Below are positions 45,843 to 54,411 of a stretch of 64,000 nucleotides of DNA, piece by piece (position 1 is the first letter of the stretch; every line of letters begins with the position of its first letter). Where the stretch lies: positions 88,278-152,277 of the forward strand of contig SUWV01000003.1 in the NCBI GenBank assembly GCA_015061315.1. Reading direction: 5' to 3'. Made by a program: the position numbers and the translations under genes. The notes under the pieces were generated by a model. It searched no databases and was not told the DNA's origin. It saw only the letters and a list, made by a program, of their open reading frames with translations. Source of the DNA: Lentimicrobiaceae bacterium (GTDB taxonomy: Bacteria > Bacteroidota > Bacteroidia > Bacteroidales > F082).

Positions 45843-48254
45843 TTACAAACCAAAAGTCATATTTATCTTAAAAACAAAATTATCCCAAGTATCATCGTAA
45901 GAATAAGGTCCGTAACGATAGAAGGTTCCGAATCCTAATTTCATATATAATATTCTGATGATATTATCTACAATCAAGCCGCTTTCGTAGTAACCTTTTT
46001 TTAAGTCACTGAGTCCCCAAGTCTCCAAGTTTCCAAGTCTTTGTGTCACTGCGTTATTGAGTCTCTGCATCTCCAAATCTCCCCACGCGATATTAGTCAC
46101 TACTGTTATCTCAGGGTGAAATTTCTTGAAATCAAACAGCAGATTCTTGAAGTTGTGTGAGAAATATAATGCTGCAAATCTGTCACAGAAAAACTCGTCA
46201 GGTCGCATAGTGTTGAAACTCTCTGGACTGTAGATATCGAATCTGTCGGTACCGCTGCCTTCGATATTAAATAACTCTGTTATCGGAGCAACGCCATGAA
46301 TATAACCAGCTTGAGCTGTAACGCTCGTCTCTCCTAAATATTTAAATTCTTTTTTACCTTGGAATTGAAATTCTATCTTATCAAAATTGTATGGGCTGCC
46401 AAAAACGCCTTTCAGGTTTTTTTGATACGATAACCAAATGACAGGATTGGCGTTGCCTTCCACACTCAATCCTTGTGATGTTTTAATAAACTTCTCTCCA
46501 AAAGCAATCCTTAGTCCTAAATCCAAAGTGCTTAGTCTGTAAAACTGAGAATCTGAAAAACTTAGAATCTGAGAATTGTCGAAGACTTCCTTGTCCGCTA
46601 CTTCAAATCTTACAAATCCTTTAAGATGCTTGTTGAAATAAGTCGAATATTCAGCGGAAACAATATTGTTCAATGATGTTGCCTTGATGTAAAAATGCTT
46701 GTAATTTGACTGATTAAGAATATTGTTATTTTCTTCATTAAAACCATAATTGCCGAGACGTTCAAATTCATGAGCTGCATGAAACTTCAATTTCATATCT
46801 TTTGAAGTCAAGAGGTTGAAATCCAAATTTCCTCCATAATTAAATTCTTTTGCCTTGAACCAATAGTTGCCGAAGGCTCCGACAGAGAATATTTTTGAAA
46901 GTCGTTCGTTGGTCCTAAATCCTAATCCTAACATATAACCGTTTCCAATGTTGTAGTCCATGATGTCTCCGACCGTGAGATTGATGGATTTGATAGGAAT
47001 TTCGTCATACATCAGGTTTGTCATAATGCCAGCAATCTTATCCATGTTTATGTTTTCTGCAGCAAAAATGGAGTCGACAAATTTGTAAGTCGCATCTAAT
47101 CTCTCACCGCTGAGTTCTTCATATCTGTACGCTTTAATGACATCGTCGGAATCACCTGCTTTGTCGCTGATTACGTAATCGGCATTGCTGAAATTACTTC
47201 TGTCTAAATCCTTATTAATCTCAATTTCTGTGATGTAACTTTTGCCAATACCCATCATGGTATATACATCAAGCATATTGAAACTGATGTTGGTGTTCAA
47301 TTGTTTAGGGAACCAATATCCATTAACTTTTTCATAAAGTTGCTGTATGGCGATATTGAACATTGCATCTTGTTTGGAAGGCTCAGCTTTGATGTTCTGT
47401 ATCGCCCACTTGTCGGAATTGATTGTCATTGTTCCGCTTAGAGCGTTGAAATTGGTGTTTCTATATGGTTTGAATGAGATTACAAAAATGCTGTCGTTGC
47501 TATCTGTCTTTAAGGTCGATTCTAAGACAAAGATGTATTTTTTCTTGCTTCCGTTGCTGATGGGATTTATATATTGCTTTTCGTTGATTGTTATTAGATC
47601 CTCTTGGAAACCAATGCTCTGAATGTTTTCTATTATATAAACAAACATCGGACTGTCGATGCCTGAGACTTTGTTCGCTATAATGTTCTTTTGACTTTTG
47701 TTAGGCTTCTTGAAAAGCTGTTCCGACACCGTTTCCATCGCCATCAGATCTTTGTCTTGGAATTCGTTATACATCACATCGTTGGGTTGCAATCCTGTGG
47801 TATCGATGGTGAAGACCATATTGTCGTAAATCTTGTAATAATATGAATCTAAGTTTTTAGGATTGTTGGAATCTCTATATTTTAAGACGCTGTCGATGAT
47901 ACGGTTTGCCGGGTTGTTGCTTCCGTCTATCACGATTTCCGAAAGTTGAATGTTTGATGGTTCTAAGCTTACTGAGATATTATCCTGACCGACTTCAATA
48001 TCTATCGTCTTCTTCTCATAACCTACGAAAGAAAAGGTCAGATTGTTGATTTCTTTTTTCGTCGTGATGGAAAATTTTCCGTCGATGTCGCTTGTCGTTC
48101 CAAGAGTTCCGTCATCATTGATGACGATATTTACGAAAGCGAGACGCTCGTTAGTCTTATCATCAACAACAATACCATTGATACGATTCTGCGCATTTAT
48201 TGAAATGCTGAGAACGAATAATAATATTGTTAATATAAACTTACGATACTTCAT
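45843..48254 (-). CDS. DUF5686-type outer-membrane protein with carboxypeptidase-regulatory domain
   Basis: 803 residues. Signal peptide to about residue 21 (SINA), a CarboxypepD_reg-like beta-sandwich (INGIVVDDKTNERLAFVNIV) and the DUF5686 region with a C-terminal barrel (last residues FKINMTFGL). It resembles TonB-independent barrel proteins of Bacteroidota with unknown function. Two dispersed-repeat tracts are in frame: NSQILSFSDSQFYRLS (46548-46577) and TQRLGNLETWGLSDLK (46001-46080), both in places that look like barrel loops. Confidence 0.82.
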   Translation of the reverse strand: MKYRKFILTILLFVLSISINAQNRINGIVVDDKTNERLAFVNIVINDDGTLGTTSDIDGKFSITTKKEINNLTFSFVGYEKKTIDIEVGQDNISVSLEPSNIQLSEIVIDGSNNPANRIIDSVLKYRDSNNPKNLDSYYYKIYDNMVFTIDTTGLQPNDVMYNEFQDKDLMAMETVSEQLFKKPNKSQKNIIANKVSGIDSPMFVYIIENIQSIGFQEDLITINEKQYINPISNGSKKKYIFVLESTLKTDSNDSIFVISFKPYRNTNFNALSGTMTINSDKWAIQNIKAEPSKQDAMFNIAIQQLYEKVNGYWFPKQLNTNISFNMLDVYTMMGIGKSYITEIEINKDLDRSNFSNADYVISDKAGDSDDVIKAYRYEELSGERLDATYKFVDSIFAAENINMDKIAGIMTNLMYDEIPIKSINLTVGDIMDYNIGNGYMLGLGFRTNERLSKIFSVGAFGNYWFKAKEFNYGGNLDFNLLTSKDMKLKFHAAHEFERLGNYGFNEENNNILNQSNYKHFYIKATSLNNIVSAEYSTYFNKHLKGFVRFEVADKEVFDNSQILSFSDSQFYRLSTLDLGLRIAFGEKFIKTSQGLSVEGNANPVIWLSYQKNLKGVFGSPYNFDKIEFQFQGKKEFKYLGETSVTAQAGYIHGVAPITELFNIEGSGTDRFDIYSPESFNTMRPDEFFCDRFAALYFSHNFKNLLFDFKKFHPEITVVTNIAWGDLEMQRLNNAVTQRLGNLETWGLSDLKKGYYESGLIVDNIIRILYMKLGFGTFYRYGPYSYDDTWDNFVFKINMTFGL
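46001..46080. repeat. AAGTCTCC/GTCACTGA octamer repeat within coding sequence
   Basis: About ten 8-bp words such as aagtctcc, aagtttcc and gtcactga lie in frame of the minus-strand gene and encode MQRLNNAVTQRLGNLETWG and the start of the following segment. Confidence 0.8.
46548..46577. repeat. AATCTGAG octamers within coding sequence
   Basis: ctgagaatctgaaaaacttagaatctgag, the same word family that elsewhere lies between convergent genes, is here part of the DUF5686 reading frame. Confidence 0.75.
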
Positions 48255-48280
48255 TAATTTTCAATTTTTCATTTTCAAGA

Positions 48281-48294
48281 CACACGTCCGTGTG
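48281..48294. repeat. CACACG-TC-CGTGTG palindrome
   Basis: A short perfect palindrome in the 65-bp gap between two minus-strand genes, flanked by caaga and cctctac, similar in style to the GAGACG family. Confidence 0.5.
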
Positions 48295-48319
48295 CCTCTA
48301 CAAGAGATTTTGTAAATTC

Positions 48320-48655
48320 TTAATTCTCAATTCTTAATTTTCCATTATTAATGTGTCTTTCCTTATCTCGATTTGTCTTCTTCTCTAAATTCTTTTTAAA
48401 TGCTGCTGTTAAATCAATTCCCGTTTGGTTGGCGAGACAAATCAAAACCCATAAAACATCAGCCATCTCGTCGGCTAAGTCATATTTTTTATCAGATTCT
48501 TTGAACGACTGTTCGCCGTAGGTGCGGGCGATAATCCTGGCAAGCTCGCCTACCTCCTCAGTCAGTAAGGTCATGTTTGTAAGTTCGTTGAAATATCTTA
48601 CGCCGTGAGTCTTAATCCATTCATCGACTATTTTCTGAGCTTCTTCTATTGTCAT
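48320..48655 (-). CDS. MazG-like nucleotide pyrophosphohydrolase
   Basis: 111 residues, all-alpha NTP pyrophosphohydrolase fold. The metal-binding residues are visible as LTEEVGELARIIA (the ExxE motif) and YDLADEMADVLWVLICLANQ (the ExxD motif). It probably removes pyrophosphate from non-canonical or dNTP nucleotides. The C-terminal residues NNGKLRIEN are read through an AATTAAGAATT-type repeat, so the natural end has probably been rebuilt by the repeat. Confidence 0.88.
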   Translation of the reverse strand: MTIEEAQKIVDEWIKTHGVRYFNELTNMTLLTEEVGELARIIARTYGEQSFKESDKKYDLADEMADVLWVLICLANQTGIDLTAAFKKNLEKKTNRDKERHINNGKLRIEN

Positions 48656-48747
48656 ATTGATATTCTGATTATTATGTTAATCGTACGACTTTGTCATACA
48701 TTGTATATGTATATGCCTTTCAGGCTATTGCAAAGATATAAAAAATA

Positions 48748-48785
48748 CTTGTTGTCTTGTTGTCTTGTTGACACGTTGTCTTTGA
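48748..48785. repeat. TTGTTGTC octamer repeat
   Basis: cttgttgtcttgttgtcttgttgacacgttgtctttg lies just upstream of a TATCTTTG promoter element (48794-48801); the complement is the GACAACAA phrase. Confidence 0.75.
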
Positions 48786-48793
48786 AAAAAATG

Positions 48794-48801
48794 TATCTTT
48801 G
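48794..48801 (+). promoter_or_regulatory. -7 promoter element of the methyltransferase gene
   Basis: TATCTTTG overlaps the upstream GTG at 48801, so translation must begin further downstream; GTG 48819 is chosen. Confidence 0.5.
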
Positions 48802-48818
48802 TGGAAAATAAATTAACA

Positions 48819-50000
48819 GTGGAAAATACCTTTACTTTAGTGGCAAAGACGCTGCCAGGTTTCGAGCAGCTTCTCGCCGATGAATTACAAGCATTAGGCG
48901 CAGAAAATATTAATGTCTTACATCGTGCTGTAAGTTTCGATGCTGATAAGGCTTTGATGTATAAAGCGAATTATTGTCTTCGTACTGCATTACGTATTTT
49001 AAAACCAGTTCAGACTTTCGTGGCTCGTAACGAGCTTATGTTATATAAAAAGATTTTTGAAATCAAGTGGCATGAGATTTTCGGCATTGAAGAGACTTTT
49101 GCCATCGACGCTGTAGTGAGTGGCAATTATTTCACACATTCGCAATATGCGGCATTGAAGGTGAAAGACGCCATCGCTGACGAGTTCCGTAATAAATATG
49201 GCGCGCGTCCTTCTGTCGATGTCGAAAATCCAGATTTGAGGATTAATATCCATATCGAGAATGAGAAGGTGACGCTTTCTTTCGACAGCTCAGGTGAGTC
49301 TTTGCACAAGAGAGGCTATCGTAAAGCCGTCGATAAGGCTCCTATCAACGAGGTGCTCGCAGCTGGACTTATAAAACTCACTGGCTGGAACTACGACAGA
49401 AACTTCGTCGATTGTATGTGCGGCTCCGCAACGATTCCTATCGAGGCAGCGATGGCGGCGATGAATATCCCGGCAGGTTATTTCAGAGAGAGCTACGGCT
49501 TCATGAAATGGCACGACTTCGACGAGAGACTATGGAAAGAGATAGTGGCAGAAGCCGATGAAAAAATTCGTGATTTCGACTATGAGATATTCGCTTCCGA
49601 CCATTCCGCTAAGGCTGTGCAGATTGCGCAGTCTAACATCAAAGGCGCGCATCTCTCTCACGACATCACGCTCTCTCAGCAGGATATGTTCGAGATGACA
49701 CCGCCAGAAGCTCCGGGCATCTTGCTCATCAATCCTCCTTATGGCGAACGCCTCGAAGAAAAAGACATCGTTAATTTATACAAGAATATAGGTAATGCCT
49801 TAAAACATAAATTTAAAGGCTACGACGCTTGGGTGATAAGCAGTAACTTGGAAGTCCTTAAACTCATAGGCTTGAAGCCGTCAAAGAAGATAGAGGTTTA
49901 TAACGGCTCCTTGGATTGCCGCTTCGTGAAGTTCGAGATTTTTGATGGGAAATATAAGGATATGAAAAGTCAACGAGTCAACGAGACAACAGGTCAATAA
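48819..50000 (+). CDS. THUMP-domain rRNA/tRNA N2-guanine methyltransferase (RlmL N-domain/YpsC-like)
   Basis: 393 residues from GTG 48819, giving the family-like start MENTFTLVAKTLPGFE; an upstream in-frame GTG at 48801 overlaps a promoter. An N-terminal THUMP domain (about 45-150) is followed by a SAM-dependent methylase fold with FVDCMCGSATIPIEAA and the catalytic LINPPYGERL. It probably methylates 23S rRNA G2445 or a related guanine. The last residues (SQRVNETTGQ and the stop) are encoded by the GTCAACGA repeat, which adds a short non-family tail. Confidence 0.88.
   Translation: MENTFTLVAKTLPGFEQLLADELQALGAENINVLHRAVSFDADKALMYKANYCLRTALRILKPVQTFVARNELMLYKKIFEIKWHEIFGIEETFAIDAVVSGNYFTHSQYAALKVKDAIADEFRNKYGARPSVDVENPDLRINIHIENEKVTLSFDSSGESLHKRGYRKAVDKAPINEVLAAGLIKLTGWNYDRNFVDCMCGSATIPIEAAMAAMNIPAGYFRESYGFMKWHDFDERLWKEIVAEADEKIRDFDYEIFASDHSAKAVQIAQSNIKGAHLSHDITLSQQDMFEMTPPEAPGILLINPPYGERLEEKDIVNLYKNIGNALKHKFKGYDAWVISSNLEVLKLIGLKPSKKIEVYNGSLDCRFVKFEIFDGKYKDMKSQRVNETTGQ
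49969..50000. repeat. GTCAACGA repeat forming the 3' end of a gene
   Basis: agtcaacgagtcaacgagacaacaggtcaataa lies in frame; the repeat supplies the stop codon TAA. Confidence 0.8.
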
Positions 50001-50220
50001 GTAGGGACGCGTCGATAATACCGATAAAAAATTAACAATATATTATTGATACGTCTATTTTTTAGTTGTGGAGTGATGTAGTTATGGAGTTGGGAAGTAC
50101 TTCATCACTCCATCACTCCATCACTCCATCACTTCATCACTCCATAACTGAAAATAAACAATAAATAATTGACGCGTCTTAATATATTAATTGAAAACAA
50201 AATAATGAAAATATAAAATC
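50001..50220. repeat. GAGACG-family palindrome copy 3 plus CTCCATCA repeat
   Basis: 50001-50056 is a palindrome with arms gacgcgtcgataata and tattattgatacgtc. 50066-50155 has ggagtgatg/gttatggagt followed by four or five ctccatca octamers (inverse words, so hairpin-forming). A lone right-arm-like gacgcgtctt follows at 50171. Confidence 0.75.
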
Positions 50221-52173
50221 ATGAAAAAAATTATTCTTATAATATCTGTTTTCTTTTTGATTTCGTGTAGAAATAATGTTGATATTTCTTTCAATCCGAT
50301 GGCTAATTTCCCTGATGAGGATGTGGTATGTCTCGATATGGATTTGAAAGGTGTGGTCAACGAAGGTATCGTTATTCCTTCGGCATGTCAGGTGGAAGAT
50401 GGCAGTTTCGTCTTTACCTTCAATGCTGAAGCAGGACAGTATTATAAGATATTTTATCAGAATGAGTCGTATAAATTTGATGACGAGAATCCGTTGAATA
50501 ATGAGAATTACTACGGAAGCTGGGAAGATGTTAATATAGGATTTAAGAAAGTCGAGGCGACTGGCTTGGTGACGGACTCGTTTAGAATTGTCGGTAATCC
50601 TCGCGATGAGAGAAAATATTACGGAGCCGATCTGACAGAAAACTCGCTCAGTGAGGAAGCTATTAGCAAAGTCATAAATTCAATACGTAACACTCCGGAG
50701 TGGTTGGCGTCGATAGAAGAGAAAGCTAAGAATAACGGATATGATGTTGATAGACAGTTGTACTTAGACGCAATCTGGATTATCAACGATAACAAGAATA
50801 GGGGAGATGTCAATAATAGATTTAAGCGTAATCCTCGTGTGGGAGAATATTCTTTCATGCTCGTGATTTGTGACGAGAAGGCGTTGAACAAAATACCCGA
50901 TTATATCAAGAATATCAATCTTACTGATGAGAACGGTTGCTTCGTTAATCCGTATTCATATTTCTCTCAAAATAAAAATAAAAACATTGATGTGATAATC
51001 AGTGATAAGAGATTGAAGACACGCGCTGTCATTACGCCAGAATACGGCATCTTCTTAGATGAGATGCAAATCAAAACCGACGATTATACTGTCGATAATT
51101 CAAATCCGAGAAGCAGTAACTCTGACGAGATGTATTCCAATGCTTTGTACAAGCAGTTTCTGAGTCATGTGAGTCAGCAATATACATTGAGAAACATTCC
51201 TTTGATAAAAGATGTTGTTTCTGATGATGAGCCATATACGATGAAAGAATATGAAGAGGCGATGACTAAATATGACAGCTCGCAGCTTCAATATAATTAT
51301 CCTGTAGTGACAGATCGACTTGGCAGTACGGTGAAGCTCAATGAGGATAATAGCATCTCATTGATAAATCCTGGTAATGATGATGTGGCTAATCTTCAGA
51401 AGGAATCGACGGGAATTATGACGAGAGTCGGTTTCACTTATGGTAAGTTCCGCGGTAAGATCAAGTTTCCTGTGATGTTGAATGAAGAGAATATTTGGAA
51501 CGGGCTGACGTATGCTTTCTGGCTTATATATCAAGATGAACATGCTTGGAACAACAGAAGGACGAGCACGGCAGGAGGGGGCTACATCGACAAAAACGAT
51601 GACTCGGAAAATCCAGTGCGTCGTCACGACTATCATTATTCTGAAATCGATATTGAGATAGTGAAGGCGTCGAGATATTGGCCTCAGAATTATTATAAAT
51701 TCGGTGATGACAAACTGAAGGCTGAAAATCCGAAATACAATGATGAGATAATGTATTGTTGTACTAACTGGGATTTAGCTACGCCGGAACCATCGAAATT
51801 TTCATCGGGTATAAATAAGATTTCATATAACGGCAATAAGTATGAAGCCATGCGCTGGTATGATTTGTATAAAGCGTTGACGATAAAGTCGCCTATCAGC
51901 AATGACGTCTTTAAGGAAGATTATTATTACTATGAAATCGAGTGGCGTCCAGATGAGATAATATGGCGTGTCGGTCCATCGCCAGACGAGATGACGGTAG
52001 TAGGTTATATGAACGATGAATATACTGCCATACCTAACAACCAGATGTTATGTATTGTGACACAAGAATATCATTACTCAGAATGGTGGCCTCCTATCGT
52101 CTTTGAACAAGGCTTGATACCTTATAACAAGAGCGACATCGAAGGAAGAGTGTTTGAGATTGTGGTGGAGTAA
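50221..52173 (+). CDS. GH16-like (laminarinase-fold) lipoprotein
   Basis: 650 residues. The lipobox LISC predicts a lipid-anchored envelope protein. The C-terminal half has a concanavalin-like fold signature: Glu475-x-Asp477-x-Glu479 in HYSEIDIEIV matches the GH16 ExDxE catalytic motif, with flanking WNGLTYAFWLIYQDEHAW and YYYYEIEWRPDEIIWRVG typical of the fold. The N-terminal half (about 25-330) is an unrecognised domain. If active it would cleave a beta-glucan or galactan; the divergence leaves the substrate unknown and activity unproven. Confidence 0.65.
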   Translation: MKKIILIISVFFLISCRNNVDISFNPMANFPDEDVVCLDMDLKGVVNEGIVIPSACQVEDGSFVFTFNAEAGQYYKIFYQNESYKFDDENPLNNENYYGSWEDVNIGFKKVEATGLVTDSFRIVGNPRDERKYYGADLTENSLSEEAISKVINSIRNTPEWLASIEEKAKNNGYDVDRQLYLDAIWIINDNKNRGDVNNRFKRNPRVGEYSFMLVICDEKALNKIPDYIKNINLTDENGCFVNPYSYFSQNKNKNIDVIISDKRLKTRAVITPEYGIFLDEMQIKTDDYTVDNSNPRSSNSDEMYSNALYKQFLSHVSQQYTLRNIPLIKDVVSDDEPYTMKEYEEAMTKYDSSQLQYNYPVVTDRLGSTVKLNEDNSISLINPGNDDVANLQKESTGIMTRVGFTYGKFRGKIKFPVMLNEENIWNGLTYAFWLIYQDEHAWNNRRTSTAGGGYIDKNDDSENPVRRHDYHYSEIDIEIVKASRYWPQNYYKFGDDKLKAENPKYNDEIMYCCTNWDLATPEPSKFSSGINKISYNGNKYEAMRWYDLYKALTIKSPISNDVFKEDYYYYEIEWRPDEIIWRVGPSPDEMTVVGYMNDEYTAIPNNQMLCIVTQEYHYSEWWPPIVFEQGLIPYNKSDIEGRVFEIVVE

Positions 52174-52228
52174 GTTGGTGAGTCAATAAGTCAACAAGTC
52201 AACGGGACAACGAGTCAACAAGTAATTG
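52173..52228. repeat. GTCAACAA repeat between convergent genes
   Basis: agttggtgagtcaataagtcaacaagtcaacgggacaacgagtcaacaag, period 8, starts at the stop codon of the GH16-like gene. Confidence 0.8.
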
Positions 52229-52250
52229 ATAACTATTAACTATTCATTAT

Positions 52251-53261
52251 TCATTTCCCAAAGTTCTCGCATATTTCTCTTACGCTTTCTTCTATAGGTG
52301 TGAATGTGAAATTTAATTCTTTTATGATTTTCGCTGAGGAATAGGAGTATTTTCTTGTTGCGGTGCGTGCTGTCTCTTTGGTGATGAGCGGCTTCTTGCC
52401 TTTAATCTTTCCTATGAGCCAGAATACTCTCCATGCTATCTCGCTGAGGAACTTGCCGACTTTGATGTAAGGCGCCTTGACTTTGAAGTTGTCGGCCATC
52501 AGCTTGAACAGATCTTGGTATGAGATAAGAGCTCCGTTGAGGCAGTAGCGCTGTCCGAATTTGTTGTTTTCCATTAGCATTACCATGGCACGAGCCACGT
52601 CTTTCACATCGACGAATCCGTTGATGCCTGTGGTATAGAAAGGAAATCCTTTGGCTATGGTGTTGAAAAGCTCACAGCTGCTCGAGTCCCATTTGCCCGC
52701 TCCGAGTATCAGCGATGGGTTTACTATGGTGGCGTTCAAGCCTTCTGCTATGCCACGCCATACTTCCATCTCGCCTTCATGTTTGGAATTAGAATACACG
52801 CTGTTGTTCTTAGAATGTGTCCATGGCGACTCCTCGTCGATAGTCTCGCCTTCAAGGGCGCGTCCTAAAGCAGCGATGGAACTGACATGACAGAACTTCT
52901 TCACGCCACATTGTAAAGCAGCATTAACCATATTACGTGTTCCTTCAACATTAACACGCATCAAGCTGTTCTTATCGCTCGCATCGAAAGAGACGACGGC
53001 AGCACAGTGATATACCTCATCGACATCGCGCATGGCTTCTTCCAAAACATCATAATCTAAAACATCGCCATAAACGAACTCGATGTTGTTAGGGATCTCA
53101 TCAAAACCGTAACGTGACAATACCTTCTTTAATAACGATAAGTCGCTGTTCTCGCGACATAGAAGTTTTATTTGACTTTTGTCTTCTGACTTTTGACCTT
53201 TGACTATTTCTGCTACCAAATGCGACCCTAACAATCCTGTGCAACCTGTGATGAAAATCAT
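52251..53261 (-). CDS. NAD-dependent epimerase/dehydratase (extended SDR)
   Basis: 336 residues. Rossmann motif ITGCTGLLGSHLV (GxxGxxG) and the active-site pair YSNSK (YxxxK) with an upstream Ser in the VSSIAALG region mark an extended short-chain dehydrogenase of the dihydroflavonol-4-reductase/3-beta-HSD type. A sugar-nucleotide or ketone substrate cannot be chosen. Between the first beta-alpha unit and the second strand, GQKSEDKSQIK is encoded by a GTCAAAAG-type repeat, an apparent insertion beside the cofactor site. Confidence 0.88.
   Translation of the reverse strand: MIFITGCTGLLGSHLVAEIVKGQKSEDKSQIKLLCRENSDLSLLKKVLSRYGFDEIPNNIEFVYGDVLDYDVLEEAMRDVDEVYHCAAVVSFDASDKNSLMRVNVEGTRNMVNAALQCGVKKFCHVSSIAALGRALEGETIDEESPWTHSKNNSVYSNSKHEGEMEVWRGIAEGLNATIVNPSLILGAGKWDSSSCELFNTIAKGFPFYTTGINGFVDVKDVARAMVMLMENNKFGQRYCLNGALISYQDLFKLMADNFKVKAPYIKVGKFLSEIAWRVFWLIGKIKGKKPLITKETARTATRKYSYSSAKIIKELNFTFTPIEESVREICENFGK
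53172..53216. repeat. GTCAAAAG-type repeat within coding sequence
   Basis: tgacttttgtcttctgac...tttgac words in frame of the minus-strand epimerase. The same phrase occurs at 19080-19112. Confidence 0.7.
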
Positions 53262-53341
53262 GATTTTATTTTTTTACAAAGATAGGATTTTAATGTCAAC
53301 AAGTCAATGAGTTAAAGTTTAAAAAAATATCCTTTCCACTA

Positions 53342-53372
53342 TTGCTTTTCCCATTGATGTTTATTATCTTTG
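53342..53372 (+). promoter_or_regulatory. Promoter of the Rpn-family gene
   Basis: TTG 53342-53344 and TATCTTTG 53365-53372, 20 bp apart, 23 bp before the start codon. Confidence 0.6.
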
Positions 53373-53394
53373 CAAGAATAAAAAATCATAATTT

Positions 53395-54348
53395 ATGGAA
53401 AAGAATAAATACATCAGATTCGATTGGGCGATGAAGCGTATGCTTCGCGATAAAGCCAACTATGCAGTTTTAGAAGGTCTCCTCACTACTTTGTTTAAAG
53501 AGAAAATCGTTATCAACAGACTCTTGGAAAGCGAGAGCAATCAGGAAGATGAGTTTGATAAATACAACAGAGTCGATATTCTTGCGGAGAACAGCAAGGG
53601 CGAGCTGTTTATCATCGAGGTGCAGAATAACGATGAATATGCTTATTTCCAAAGGATGTTATTCGGCGTCTCAAAGTTGGTGACGGAATATATTAATAGA
53701 GGTGAAGGCTATCAGAACATCAAGAAGATTTATAGCGTCAATATTGTCTATTTCGATTTAGGACAGGGTAAGGATTATCTGTATCATGGCAAGACAGAGT
53801 TTCTTGGCGTTAATACAGGAGAGGTCTTAAATCTCAGTCCTTTCCAGCGACAGAAGTTCAATGTTGATGTCGTGAGTGAGTTGTATCCGGAGTATTATAT
53901 TTTGAAGGTAAACGATTTTCATGACAATCCGACGACGCCATTAGAAGAATGGATATATTATCTTAGTACAGGCGACATACGCAGTGACTCCACGGCGGCT
54001 GGTTTAAATGAGGCAAGGAAGAAGTTAGAATTAGCGATGATGAGTAAGGAGGAGCTGTCGGCATATTATCGTCATTTGGATAACACAGTGATATTGAAAG
54101 ATAATATCTACACCTCACGAGGCGAAGGCATGCTAGAAGGCAGAGCGATGGGAAGAAAGGAAGGCATGCGTGAAGGCATGCGAGAGGGGATAAAGAAAGG
54201 CAGGAAAGAAGGTAGAAAAGAAGGTTTGGAAGAAGGCATGAAGAAAGCTCAAGTGCAGATTGTTAAGAAACTTAAATCGGCAGGGTCGAATGTAGAATTT
54301 ATTGCAGAAGTCACAGGTATGACTAATGATGAGATAGAGAATATTTAG
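53395..54348 (+). CDS. Rpn-family PD-(D/E)xK nuclease (recombination-promoting/putative transposase)
   Basis: 317 residues. The catalytic core is Asp61 in RVDILAENSKGE with Glu75-x-Gln77 in LFIIEVQNN, as in RpnA-type DNA endonucleases. The C terminus is a charged repeat of KEG/REG units (about residues 248-283: GRKEGMREGMREGIKKGRKE) followed by a helix-turn-helix-like tail (GSNVEFIAEVTGMTNDEIE), normal for the family. These proteins nick DNA and can promote recombination; they are often multicopy. No inverted repeats or target-site duplications are seen. Confidence 0.9.
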   Translation: MEKNKYIRFDWAMKRMLRDKANYAVLEGLLTTLFKEKIVINRLLESESNQEDEFDKYNRVDILAENSKGELFIIEVQNNDEYAYFQRMLFGVSKLVTEYINRGEGYQNIKKIYSVNIVYFDLGQGKDYLYHGKTEFLGVNTGEVLNLSPFQRQKFNVDVVSELYPEYYILKVNDFHDNPTTPLEEWIYYLSTGDIRSDSTAAGLNEARKKLELAMMSKEELSAYYRHLDNTVILKDNIYTSRGEGMLEGRAMGRKEGMREGMREGIKKGRKEGRKEGLEEGMKKAQVQIVKKLKSAGSNVEFIAEVTGMTNDEIENI

Positions 54349-54411
54349 TTGCAAAAAAAATGAATACGAATAGCTAAAATATGTATTTTTGTCGCAATAA
54401 AAAATATTACA

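Noticed and set aside
53395..54348. Active transposon at the Rpn-family gene
   Set aside because: The protein is a nuclease of the putative-transposase group, but no inverted repeats or target duplications bracket it; such genes are usually resident.
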